Below, piece by piece: positions 54,015 through 62,317 of a stretch of 64,000 nucleotides of DNA. The stretch comes from Paenibacillus rhizosphaerae (lineage in GTDB: Bacteria; Bacillota; Bacilli; Paenibacillales; Paenibacillaceae), in assembly GCF_014192015.1 (NCBI RefSeq), contig NZ_JACHXJ010000006.1:186001-250000 (forward strand), read 5' to 3'. The notes beneath the pieces were generated by a model. It saw only the letters and a program-made list of their open reading frames with translations, was not told where the DNA came from and searched no databases. The number at the start of each line of letters is the position of its first letter. The first letter of the stretch is position 1. A program made the position numbers and the translations under genes.

Positions 54015-55454
54015 TCACTTCATGTTGAGTTCCTTTTTCAACTTGTCGATATCCGGCTTCAGCTTCCGGTTAATATCGTCCTCGATATTGTTGAGGGTCG
54101 TCTTGGCATCGATATTTTTGTCAATGGCTTTCAGAATATGCTCCAGCCATATCGGCCAAGCCTTGCCGTCCAGCGCCGTTAATTTGCGCGGCTGAATCGA
54201 CTCGGCAATTTTGTTGTACATTTCCAGATCCTTTTGTCCGCCCAGATAAGCATTGGTATGTTCCTTGATGTAATCCTTCGCGTTAATGCTGTTCCAGCCA
54301 GGCTGAATGGAATGCTTAATAAACTGCTGCCATGCGTAATCCGTATGCATGAACTCTACCCATTTCCAGGCCAGGTCCTTGTTTTTCCCCTGCTTCGGAA
54401 TGACGAATCCCGATCCTCCCGATCCCCAGCTGATGCCCAGTGGCGGAGCGGTTGCACGCCATTTTCCTTTCTGATCCGGAAAGTTGCTTTCAATTTCCCG
54501 GGCTCCCCAGGATCCAAGCATCACCATCGCCTGCTTGCCGCTGGTCACAAGCGGCTTGCCGCCTTTTGCGTCAAACATACCCATGTGGGGGGCAACCTTC
54601 ATTTGGTTCTGGCGCTTGGTCACATCCAGCACTTTGGCGAGCTCATCCGTATTGCGGACCCAGTTCAGATCCGTATCGAAGTAGCCTACGGCGTCTCCAG
54701 CCCAGTGAATCGGACCGTCCCGCCATTCCATGGCGTATTTGCCGTTGGCCGTCAATGTCTCAACGACCGTCATCCAGTTCTCCGGATCAGCCATATATTC
54801 GCCCAAAAGCTCCGGATCGCTCTCCAGACCCAGCTCTTCAAAAATATCCGCGCGGTAATATGCAACCCCCGGAGTCACATCCCACGGGAAGGCGAGCAGT
54901 TTGCTATTGTCCATGTTCATCCAGCGAACCCAGTTGTATTCCGTCGTATCGTCTTTGAAAACGCTTGCGTTATAAGGCGCCTGCAACAAATCCTCCAGCA
55001 CGTCCCCGGCCAAATAACGAGGGAATTGCCCCTGCTCTACCTGAGATACATCGGGAGCCCCTTTGCCTGCCGCCAACGTGGTCTGCAGCTTATCATGAAG
55101 CCCGCCGAAATCTATTTCCGTAATCTTGACCTTGATGTTCGGATAGAACTTGTTGAAATCTTTCAGCAGTGCGTCGTAAGGGGCTCTGGTCCAGGTCCAG
55201 AAGGTGATTTCTCCCTTCAGGCTTTCATCTACGGCAGGTTCAGGAAACGCTGATGCTTGTTCGGCACCCTCTGCGGATGCTTCTTCCCCATTGGTTTCTT
55301 TATCTTCGTTGTTTGAAGCGGCTGCATCATCGCCCTTTTCCTGGGTGCTGCTCTGGGCTGCCGGCGGATTCGAACTCACACCGGAACTGCAGGCAGACAG
55401 AATAAAGACGGCGATGAACATCAATAGAACCCCTTTAAGCCATGCTTTCCTCAT
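54015..55454 (-). CDS. ABC substrate-binding lipoprotein, first gene of the 12-gene operon
   Basis: 479 residues with lipobox LSAC (Cys22), then an Asn/Glu/Ala-rich tether of about 45 residues and the family-1 solute-binding fold (GEITFWTWTRAPYDALL, GAPDVSQVEQGQFPRYL, WVEFMHTDYAWQQFIKHSIQ). ATG 55454 follows AGAGGAGG. It is encoded 103 bp before the SBP fusion. Having both a free lipoprotein SBP and an anchored one in front of a single permease pair is unusual. Confidence 0.92.
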   Translation of the reverse strand: MRKAWLKGVLLMFIAVFILSACSSGVSSNPPAAQSSTQEKGDDAAASNNEDKETNGEEASAEGAEQASAFPEPAVDESLKGEITFWTWTRAPYDALLKDFNKFYPNIKVKITEIDFGGLHDKLQTTLAAGKGAPDVSQVEQGQFPRYLAGDVLEDLLQAPYNASVFKDDTTEYNWVRWMNMDNSKLLAFPWDVTPGVAYYRADIFEELGLESDPELLGEYMADPENWMTVVETLTANGKYAMEWRDGPIHWAGDAVGYFDTDLNWVRNTDELAKVLDVTKRQNQMKVAPHMGMFDAKGGKPLVTSGKQAMVMLGSWGAREIESNFPDQKGKWRATAPPLGISWGSGGSGFVIPKQGKNKDLAWKWVEFMHTDYAWQQFIKHSIQPGWNSINAKDYIKEHTNAYLGGQKDLEMYNKIAESIQPRKLTALDGKAWPIWLEHILKAIDKNIDAKTTLNNIEDDINRKLKPDIDKLKKELNMK

Positions 55455-55627
55455 CGTAAACCTCCTCTTGGAATAACGATCCCACAGCAGCCCTGCCAAC
55501 CCTTGTGCCATAAGCGTTCACAGCGCTTCGGATCATCATGTCATGACCGTTTTATTGGTCTTTCTACCATTGTAAAGGGATCATTTTTCCGAAAAAATGA
55601 ACGATTTCAAAAAAAAGCTTTAATATT

Positions 55628-55642
55628 TTAAAACGCTTTCAT
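55628..55642 (-). promoter_or_regulatory. cre site upstream of the 12-gene operon
   Basis: On the minus strand ATGAAAGCGTTTTAA matches the CcpA-box consensus with one mismatch, about 175 bp before the first SBP start. Nearby AT-rich sequence includes TTTACA with a 16-bp spacer and TAAAAC, a weak promoter candidate, and a TCATTTTT/AAAAATGA dyad (55581-55600). Confidence 0.55.
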
Positions 55643-55695
55643 TTTTTTAAAAATGCCTATGGTTCCAGCTAGAGCTCAAAGGTACGGTCAGAGAC

Positions 55696-55729
55696 AAAAA
55701 AAAGACGGCTTCCGGTAACAGAAGCCGCC
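55696..55729 (-). terminator. terminator of the first GH43 gene
   Basis: GGCGGCTTC and GAAGCCGTC form the stem and TTTTTTTT follows on the minus strand. Confidence 0.88.
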
Positions 55730-55769
55730 ATACCTTGCACGCCCGCTCAAGAATCTGGGATACCTATCT

Positions 55770-57617
55770 TCAATCCAAACGATACAGCAGCCAAAACTGC
55801 GCGGGGCCGCCGGGAATGTCCTGCCACGTTCCGACATCCGCACCGCTGTTAATGCCAGCTCCGTTGACGTCAAGCGCTTTTCCCGTCTGTGCATTATACC
55901 ATTTACAGTACCCGTTGCCGGTATCCACGAGTTTCCACTTTTGCGTATCCAAGCCTTGATACTCCGCTAAGCCCGCTCTTCCCCATGCGGCCGCAGGATC
56001 GATCACGGTCAAGGCTTTACCGGAGTCTGGATTCACGAATGAATACGTTCCGTCCTCATTCAGGGCGATCTTCCAGCGCTGCGCCGCCCCTCCGTCAGAA
56101 TCATCCTTCATCTGGGTCCACACCTCGCCCGCAGCATTTGGATCGATTGCACTGAGAGCTTTTCCGCCATTCGGGTTAATCAGTTTATACTCGGCTCCAG
56201 GCTTAATCGAGAAGGTGTTACTGCCAGCAAGTTCAATATAGTCGATGTCAACGGCATGTTTGCTCTTCGCAAATTCGATGACGTTGCCGTAGCCTTTCTT
56301 CAACTCCACCTGGATCGAAGCCGTTGCATATTCCTTGCTTCCCGTGTGAGGCAATGCCACCGTCACGGCCGGATGACCATTCACCGACACCTGTTCCGAG
56401 GCATCGGGACCTGCGGTGTTCGAATATCTAATGTTTAAGGTATAGCTTCCTTCTTCGGGCACAATGACGTCCTTGATCGACAAGGAGCTGTTCGTGTTAT
56501 TGAGCCGCACGACTTTGCCGCCGGACGCGCCTGCCTCTTCCTTAACTAACGCTTTGGCGGGTGTTCCATGCTCCGCTTCAATCCGATAATCGCCCGATGG
56601 GACTGCAAGTGGGCCGTTTGTCGGAACTCCAAAGTTCGGGGAACCATCCTCATTCCAGGTAAAAGGCTGCACCCGGGTCGGCCGGGGGCCGCAGCCTTGA
56701 CCGGGGTTGTTGTTGCCGTGGTACACGATTAAATCCTGCGTCCCGTCCTTGGATGGGACAAAGGAGTTGTGTCCAGGAGCGTATACGCCATTTGCCGCCG
56801 ACTTGGCGAAAACCGGCTGCTCGCTCTTCGTCCACGACGCGGGATTCAGCAGATCGCTTGCAGCATCCGCGCTCAGGATACCCAGTGAGTAGTCATCCTC
56901 CCAGCAGGCGCTTGCGGAAAAGACGAGATATATTTTCCCCTGATTCTTCAGAATGACAGCGCCTTCATTAACAGGCATGCCTTTCATTTCCCAATCGTAT
57001 TCGGGCTTGGTCAGGATACTGCTGTCCCCGTCCAGCGTCCACGGATTCGACATGGGGGCGATGGCGATCGCGCTGCCGTGACTGCCCGACCAATCCCCAT
57101 AGGCCGCATACAAAAAGTACAGCCGGCCATTATGGTCGAATACGGTGCCGTCCAATCCTGCATACTGTGTATTCAGCTTACCTTTGTCCGTCCAGCTGCC
57201 CTGCAAAGGATCCGGAGAATCGTTCTCCAGGACGTATACTCCCCGGCAGTCATCGCCGCAGCCGGTATTCGCCGTATAGTAGATGTACCACTTGCCGTCG
57301 ATATTGTGAATTTCAGGTGCCCAGATGTCTTTTAAGCCGGAAGGGGGCGTCCATACCGTCTTTCGTTCTCCCAGATCCATCGCGGTCAATGATCTGGATT
57401 TCCAAATATCCAGCCTGTTGCCTAACGTGCGTGTAAAGTAATAGTACCCATCCGAATGCAGCATCACGTACGGATCCGCTCCCGCCGTATTGATCGGGTT
57501 TGAATAGTTCGTCGTTGATGCAGCTGACGTTGGGTAAGCCCCAAAAGAAGTCCATGTCAGCATAAAGAGAAGAATGAGCGATGCGAATTTAAAACCGATT
57601 CTTCTGACAGCATACAT
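55770..57617 (-). CDS. secreted GH43 enzyme with CBM and ricin-type lectin domains
   Basis: 615 residues from ATG 57617, nine bases after GGAGG. Signal peptide about 1-33. The five-bladed GH43 catalytic domain covers about 35-345, with base Asp48 (GADPYV), Asp156 (GLDGTVF) and acid Glu218 (VNEGAVI). A CBM6-like jelly roll follows (about 350-465, IEAEHG, SYTLNIRYSN, VDIDYIEL) and a ricin B-type trefoil at about 475-612 (LINPNGGKALSAID, QRWKI, QKWKLVD). The GH43 pattern resembles exo-acting alpha-L-arabinofuranosidases. Its upstream region shares an operator-like motif with the third GH43 gene. Confidence 0.92.
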   Translation of the reverse strand: MYAVRRIGFKFASLILLFMLTWTSFGAYPTSAASTTNYSNPINTAGADPYVMLHSDGYYYFTRTLGNRLDIWKSRSLTAMDLGERKTVWTPPSGLKDIWAPEIHNIDGKWYIYYTANTGCGDDCRGVYVLENDSPDPLQGSWTDKGKLNTQYAGLDGTVFDHNGRLYFLYAAYGDWSGSHGSAIAIAPMSNPWTLDGDSSILTKPEYDWEMKGMPVNEGAVILKNQGKIYLVFSASACWEDDYSLGILSADAASDLLNPASWTKSEQPVFAKSAANGVYAPGHNSFVPSKDGTQDLIVYHGNNNPGQGCGPRPTRVQPFTWNEDGSPNFGVPTNGPLAVPSGDYRIEAEHGTPAKALVKEEAGASGGKVVRLNNTNSSLSIKDVIVPEEGSYTLNIRYSNTAGPDASEQVSVNGHPAVTVALPHTGSKEYATASIQVELKKGYGNVIEFAKSKHAVDIDYIELAGSNTFSIKPGAEYKLINPNGGKALSAIDPNAAGEVWTQMKDDSDGGAAQRWKIALNEDGTYSFVNPDSGKALTVIDPAAAWGRAGLAEYQGLDTQKWKLVDTGNGYCKWYNAQTGKALDVNGAGINSGADVGTWQDIPGGPAQFWLLYRLD

Positions 57618-57646
57618 TGTTTTGGCACCTCCGGTATGTATAGTGT

Positions 57647-57762
57647 TGATCGCGATCACGCAAAAACCATTATAGGCCAGGAAAGGCATGTATAGTTCCG
57701 GAAAGCGGCATATTTCTGCCGGACAATTAAACATAAGATAAACCGGATTCGACGGTCGAAAG
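57647..57762 (-). promoter_or_regulatory. upstream region of the first GH43 gene: two dyads
   Basis: TGATCGCGATCA is a perfect 12-bp palindrome at 57647-57658, 30 bp before the start codon. CTTTCG-ACCGT-CGAA (minus strand, 57762-57748) lies 131 bp upstream and resembles a site before the third GH43 gene. Both could be operators. Confidence 0.45.
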
Positions 57763-57827
57763 CAAGAAAAACGTGCATCGACGTACATTCCTAGAAGACA
57801 GACCGCGGCCGCCCCAAAAAAACCAAA

Positions 57828-57851
57828 GGCCGGCTCAGGAATGAGCCGGCC
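57828..57851 (-). terminator. terminator of the GH2-GH43 operon
   Basis: GGCCGGCTC and GAGCCGGCC form a perfect nine-pair stem with a six-base loop. TTTGGTTTTTTT follows on the minus strand. Confidence 0.88.
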
Positions 57852-57923
57852 AACGATATGAGTCCTTTACAACATTAACGTTCGGATTAAATTCAACTTA
57901 TAATTACGTGCAGATTCATAATT

Positions 57924-59321
57924 CTATTTGACACGCTTGATGTCAAAAAAGTCGATCTCCCCGTAGCCTGCGCCCTTGGTGAAGCGGATGGTATTAGTGC
58001 CTGCATGGAGCTGAATGCGCGCCGTGGACAATCCCCAGTTCTCCCAGCCTTTATTCGTGATGTAAAAGGGGCTCGGCGTACCCGAATTGACGGCCAGCTG
58101 AAGATGGGACCAGTCCCCTCCGGCCGTCCCGTTCGCGGTTCGCGCCATCAGTATATATTCTCCATCCTTCGGCACCTTCACGGCATATTCCACGTAGCTC
58201 TCCGGCGTATCGATATGTCCGGCCTTCATGCCGCCCGATCCGTTCGGACTTTGCGAAGCGTAAGCCGCTCCGCCGAACGTCCCTTTTTCCCCCTCAACAC
58301 GGATGTGCGTTCCTTCGCCGGAAGGCAGTTGAATCGGGACATTGGGATCAGCCGGTATGCCCAGATTTGGCGTATGGTCGGCATTCCACGTGAATTTCTG
58401 CATGCGGATCTCCCGGTTCCAACCGGCACCGTCGAATTTGGCCGTATGATATACGATCCAGTCCTCCGTTCCGTCGGGCGATTGGGTAAACGAATGATGT
58501 CCAGGGCCGTAAAGCCCGTTTCCGGACGCAAAGATCGGCTGGCTGCGTTTCGTCCAAGAAGCCGGATTCAGCAAATCGCTGGAAACGTTGGCCGTGATGA
58601 GCCCGAGGCAGTAATCGTTCGTCCAGCTTCCGCTCGCCGAGTACACCAGGCTGATGACGCCGTCCCGCACGACAACCTGCGGGCCCTCGTTAACGTAAGG
58701 CGAGTGGTTGGTCTCCCACGGATAGGTCGGCCTGGAAATTTCAACGCGCTCGGAGTCGATCGTCCAAGGGTTGCTCATGTGGGCGATGTACAGGTTTTGA
58801 CTCACATTGACATCCCCCTCCCAGCCCGACCAAATAAAATAGAGCTGTCCCCCTGCCTGCAGCACGGTACCGTCGATAGCCCATTTATTCGTCTTGTCGG
58901 TGATCTGCCCCTTGTCCTGCCAGGTTCCCTGCGTCGGGTCCGCCGACGTATTTTCCATCACGTACATGCGGTGATTCACGTTGTCGCCGTCATCCTTGGC
59001 GTAATAGATGTACCAGGCCCCGTCAATATAATGAAGCTCGGGAGCCCAGATATTGCAGCAGCCCGTTTCGACGACCCGGGTCGGAGCCGCGTCGATCGTC
59101 GTCAGCTCGGCCGATTTCCAAATCGTTACGTTGCCGCCTGTCGTTTTCGTGAAATAGTAAAAACCGTCCGTATGCTTGTAAACCCAGGGGTCCGCTCCAT
59201 CCTGCATGACGACGTTATAAAAATTGTTCCGGCTGGAAGCCGCTTCCGTGACCTGCCCCATGGGGACGAGCAGCAGCATGCATAACGCAAGCAGCAGCGG
59301 ATTACGCACTATAGCCTTCAT
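57924..59321 (-). CDS. secreted GH43 enzyme with C-terminal CBM
   Basis: 465 residues from ATG 59321, ten bases after GGAGG. Signal peptide 1-28 (ending TEAAS). The catalytic triad is Asp44 (GADPWV), Asp150 (AIDGTVL) and Glu212 (VNEGPQV). Two adjacent cysteines in ETGCCNIWAPE near residue 88 are unusual for the family. Residues about 335-460 form a CBM6-like jelly roll (VEGEKGTFGG, SYVEYAVKVPKDGEYILMAR, GEIDFFDIKRV). It lies 57 bp downstream of the GH2 gene and is probably co-transcribed with it. It likely removes arabinose from plant polymers. Confidence 0.92.
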   Translation of the reverse strand: MKAIVRNPLLLALCMLLLVPMGQVTEAASSRNNFYNVVMQDGADPWVYKHTDGFYYFTKTTGGNVTIWKSAELTTIDAAPTRVVETGCCNIWAPELHYIDGAWYIYYAKDDGDNVNHRMYVMENTSADPTQGTWQDKGQITDKTNKWAIDGTVLQAGGQLYFIWSGWEGDVNVSQNLYIAHMSNPWTIDSERVEISRPTYPWETNHSPYVNEGPQVVVRDGVISLVYSASGSWTNDYCLGLITANVSSDLLNPASWTKRSQPIFASGNGLYGPGHHSFTQSPDGTEDWIVYHTAKFDGAGWNREIRMQKFTWNADHTPNLGIPADPNVPIQLPSGEGTHIRVEGEKGTFGGAAYASQSPNGSGGMKAGHIDTPESYVEYAVKVPKDGEYILMARTANGTAGGDWSHLQLAVNSGTPSPFYITNKGWENWGLSTARIQLHAGTNTIRFTKGAGYGEIDFFDIKRVK

Positions 59322-59378
59322 GTACAGGTATCCTCCTCTTCGGGAATATAAACTCATACCGCAACCTTCTCCAAAACC

Positions 59379-61130
59379 TTAATCTTCAATGGCCGCTTTG
59401 CGGGAATTGATACGTCGAATCACTTCCGGATCAAACTTCTGGCGTCTGTCGTAGGTGTACAGCCCGTTGACTTCCTGTTCCACGTCATACAGCTGGGTAT
59501 AACAAAATCCGAACATCATCGGGTGCTCAAGCAAAGCGCTCGTCAGCCCTTCGTACCGCTTGAGGAACGCCTCCTCGGATGTCGGCCGGTCGCCGTAGCC
59601 CCAGGCCTTGTCGTCCTTCTGGTCGGGGTTCCACCAGATGCCGCCGTATTCGCTGATAAAATAAGGCTGCCCGCCGTACGTCTGCCGGTTCGGAAACGTG
59701 TTATACACTTCACCGCCGGTTTTCATCGGCTCGTACCTGGCCCGGAACGTCTCCGGATTTTGGTCGTAATCATGCAGGTCGAAAATATCCGTCACGACGT
59801 GGAAGTTGCCGCTGGTATCGATCACCGGGCGGGTCGGATCCAGCCGTTTCGTCGTCTCATACACGATGCGCAGCACCTCGTTATCCTGTTTGGCCCCGTC
59901 CCGGTCCCATGTCTCGTTGAACGGGCACCAGCCGATAATCGCCGGATGATTGTAATCCCGCTCCACACCTTCCAGCCATTCGGGCAAAAACCGCGACAAG
60001 CTAGCGGAAGTGGTAATGTCCAGCCCCCAGTTGGCATGCTCTCCCCAGACGAGATACCCCAGCCGGTCGGCCCAATACAAGAAGCGCGGTTCGAACATTT
60101 TCTCATGAAGTCTGGCCCCGTTGAATCCGAGGCCCAGCGAAATTTCGATATCCTTCCGCAGATCCTCGTCCGTAGGTGCCGTATAGATGCCGTCCGGGTA
60201 AAAGCCTTGGTCCAGCACGAGCCGCTGGAACACCGACTTTTCGTTGATCCGGAACGCCAGGCCGTCCAGCCGCACCGACCGCAGGCCGAAATACGAATCA
60301 ACCGCATCGGCGTCCGCCTGGCCCGGCCGTTCGAGCGACAGCTTCAGGTCATAGAGCCGGCCGTGGCCCGCCTCCCACAAATGGACTTCAGATACAGGCA
60401 GGGTCACCTTGACGCATGGTCCTTGCACCGCAGCCGCGGCCTCGCCGACCTCTTTTCCGTCATAGAAGGCGGACGCCTTCAGCTGCGCTCCGGCGGCGTT
60501 TCCACTGACCTTCACTTCCAGATGCACGCATGCATTCGCCGGATCGGCCATGACCTTCATGTCCGAGAGATAGGTTTCAGGGACCTGCTCCAGCCATACG
60601 GTCTGCCAAATGCCCGTCGTGCGCGTGTAGTCGCAGCCGTGCGAGTGGAAGCGTTCACTTTGCTTGCCGCGCGGCTGGCTTCCTGAGCGAACGTCATCCT
60701 CTGCATAGACGGTCACCACGTTGGCGCCTTCCTTGACATACGGGGTAATATCAAAGCCGAACGAGGAATACCCGCCGCGATGCGTGCCGACGGAGGTTCC
60801 GTTCACCCACACCTCGGTTTCGTAGTCGACCGCGCCGAAATGCAGCAGGATTCTGCCGCTGTTCCAATCCTTCGGCAGGGTGAATTCCCGCTTATACCAC
60901 ACGGCGGCCATGAAGTCCTTATACTCCACGCCGGACAGCTTGCTCTCCGGACAAAACGGAACGGTGATCGTTCCTTCGAGCGCGTGCTCCGGCTGGTGAT
61001 AGCCGCGCTCCTTCCCACTCTTGCCGTGATCGATTTCAAATTGCCAAGGGCCGTTCAAATTCAGCCAGCGGTCCCGCACCCATTGCGGACGCGGGTATTC
61101 GGGACGGGGGATGCTGAGGTTCGATTCCAT
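59379..61130 (-). CDS. GH2 family glycosidase (cytoplasmic)
   Basis: 583 residues without a signal peptide. It has the three domains of GH2: a sugar-binding jelly roll (10-185, LNGPWQFEID, EVWVNGTSVGTHRGGYSSF), an Ig-like domain (190-285), and a TIM barrel with acid/base Glu406 (CPFNETWD) and nucleophile Glu494 (ISEYGG). The size fits beta-glucuronidase and short beta-galactosidase types rather than LacZ; the specificity is uncertain. AAAGGAG precedes the ATG. It is divergent from an ArsR-type gene and is followed by a GH43 gene. Confidence 0.92.
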   Translation of the reverse strand: MESNLSIPRPEYPRPQWVRDRWLNLNGPWQFEIDHGKSGKERGYHQPEHALEGTITVPFCPESKLSGVEYKDFMAAVWYKREFTLPKDWNSGRILLHFGAVDYETEVWVNGTSVGTHRGGYSSFGFDITPYVKEGANVVTVYAEDDVRSGSQPRGKQSERFHSHGCDYTRTTGIWQTVWLEQVPETYLSDMKVMADPANACVHLEVKVSGNAAGAQLKASAFYDGKEVGEAAAAVQGPCVKVTLPVSEVHLWEAGHGRLYDLKLSLERPGQADADAVDSYFGLRSVRLDGLAFRINEKSVFQRLVLDQGFYPDGIYTAPTDEDLRKDIEISLGLGFNGARLHEKMFEPRFLYWADRLGYLVWGEHANWGLDITTSASLSRFLPEWLEGVERDYNHPAIIGWCPFNETWDRDGAKQDNEVLRIVYETTKRLDPTRPVIDTSGNFHVVTDIFDLHDYDQNPETFRARYEPMKTGGEVYNTFPNRQTYGGQPYFISEYGGIWWNPDQKDDKAWGYGDRPTSEEAFLKRYEGLTSALLEHPMMFGFCYTQLYDVEQEVNGLYTYDRRQKFDPEVIRRINSRKAAIED

Positions 61131-61160
61131 AGAAAAACTCCTTTCCGGGTCGACTTTTAG

Positions 61161-61176
61161 TTAACTAATTAGTTAA
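61161..61176. promoter_or_regulatory. perfect palindrome in the GH2 leader
   Basis: TTAACTAATTAGTTAA is a 16-bp perfect dyad about 30 bp upstream of the GH2 start, downstream of its promoter. Its half-sites resemble those of the second dyad at 61248-61262, so it is probably a site for the divergent ArsR-type regulator. Confidence 0.6.
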
Positions 61177-61202
61177 TTATTAATCCTAAAATTCTCACAT
61201 AG

Positions 61203-61231
61203 ATATTAAAATACCTGTTATATTTAGTCAA
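61203..61231 (-). promoter_or_regulatory. promoter of the GH2-GH43 operon
   Basis: TTGACT (61231-61226) and TAATAT (61208-61203) on the minus strand are separated by 17 bp. The start point would lie between here and the operator at 61161-61176. Confidence 0.6.
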
Positions 61232-61247
61232 TGATTTTCTTGTTCAG

Positions 61248-61262
61248 TTAACCATTTGGTTA
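61248..61262 (+). promoter_or_regulatory. second ArsR-type operator, over the regulator promoter
   Basis: TAACCA-TT-TGGTTA is a dyad overlapping TATACA (61261-61266), the likely -10 of the regulator gene. The half-site TTAAC(C/T)A recurs in the GH2 leader palindrome. Autoregulation is likely. Confidence 0.55.
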
Positions 61263-61306
61263 TACAATGGAAAGACAACACCTATAAGACCGAATCGGAG
61301 GCCTCT

Positions 61307-62221
61307 ATGGAAATCAAGGTAAGCCAGGAAAATCTACCATTATTCGTTGCACTGGCGTCGGAAACGCGCGTTCGGATGGTCGAAATGCTCAGCAAAGAAA
61401 ACCTCAATATAAGAGAAATGGCGCAAAGGCTGAACCTGTCCTCCGCCATCGTGACCAAGCATGTTCAGCAGCTGGAAGAAGCGGGCATTCTCCATACGGA
61501 GATGACTGCGGGCAAGCGCGGCATGCAGAAGCAGTGCTCTCTTCGTCTGGAGCAGGCATCGCTGGTATTCAAAACGGACGGCGTCCAGCCTCCCGAGACG
61601 CATCAGGAAGGCTATGACGTCGACATTCCCGTCGGGCAGTACTCCAGCTGCCAAGTCAAGCCGACCTGCGGATTGGCTTCCGAATCCAAGCTGATCGGCA
61701 TGCGCGACGACCCGCGGTATTTCGCCGAGCCGGAGCATGTGAAAGCCCAGCATCTTTGGTTCGCCTCCGGCTATGTCGAATACCGCATTCCCAATTACGT
61801 CTCCGGCAAAAACAGCATCAGCGAGCTTCGCATCTCCCTGGAGATCGGCGCGGAGGCCCCCGGCTACGCCGAAGATTGGCCTTCGGACATTACCTTTCTG
61901 CTCAATGACGTTCCCGTGTGCGTCTGGACCTCTCCGGGCGATTTCGGCAGCGTACGCGGAAAGCTGAACCCTTCGTGGTGGGATCCCGGAAGCTCCCAGC
62001 ACGGCCTGCTGAAAACGCTGCTGGTGACCTCTTCCGGCACGTATATGGACGGCGTGAGGATGTCGGATGTATCAATACAGGATATTCCGGTCCTGCCCAG
62101 AGAAGAAATCCGGTTCCGTATCCTGTCGCCGGAGGACGCGCGGAATGCCGGCGGCGTCAGCTTGTTCGGCAGGCACTTCGGCAATTACGGGCAGGACATT
62201 CAAGTCCGGATCCGCTATTAA
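61307..62221 (+). CDS. ArsR-type regulator with C-terminal ligand-binding-like domain
   Basis: 304 residues from ATG 61307, five bases after GGAGG. Residues 1-95 form an ArsR winged helix (FVALASETRVRMVEML, IREMAQRLNLSSAIVTKHVQ, GILHTEMTAGKRGMQK). There is no metal-binding Cys motif. The 200-residue C-terminal part has a segment with two cysteines (GQYSSCQVKPTCGLA), then a strand-rich domain (LWFASGYVEYRIPNYVSG, ELRISLEIGAEAPGYAEDWP, DITFLLNDVPV) resembling a jelly-roll sugar-binding fold. It probably controls the divergent GH2-GH43 genes in response to a sugar. Ordinary ArsR proteins are only about 100 residues. Confidence 0.85.
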   Translation: MEIKVSQENLPLFVALASETRVRMVEMLSKENLNIREMAQRLNLSSAIVTKHVQQLEEAGILHTEMTAGKRGMQKQCSLRLEQASLVFKTDGVQPPETHQEGYDVDIPVGQYSSCQVKPTCGLASESKLIGMRDDPRYFAEPEHVKAQHLWFASGYVEYRIPNYVSGKNSISELRISLEIGAEAPGYAEDWPSDITFLLNDVPVCVWTSPGDFGSVRGKLNPSWWDPGSSQHGLLKTLLVTSSGTYMDGVRMSDVSIQDIPVLPREEIRFRILSPEDARNAGGVSLFGRHFGNYGQDIQVRIRY

Positions 62222-62226
62222 GCCCG

Positions 62227-62283
62227 AGGCTCAGGCCAAACGGTCATGTTTACCGGAACATGCCGCTTAATCTGAGCCTTTTT
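62227..62283 (+). terminator. terminator of the ArsR-type gene
   Basis: AGGCTCAG and CTGAGCCT enclose an inner stem of CATGTT/AACATG. TTTTT follows on the plus strand. Confidence 0.75.
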
Positions 62284-62317
62284 CGTTACTCTTTTCACAC
62301 GCTTAGCCTTCCATCGA

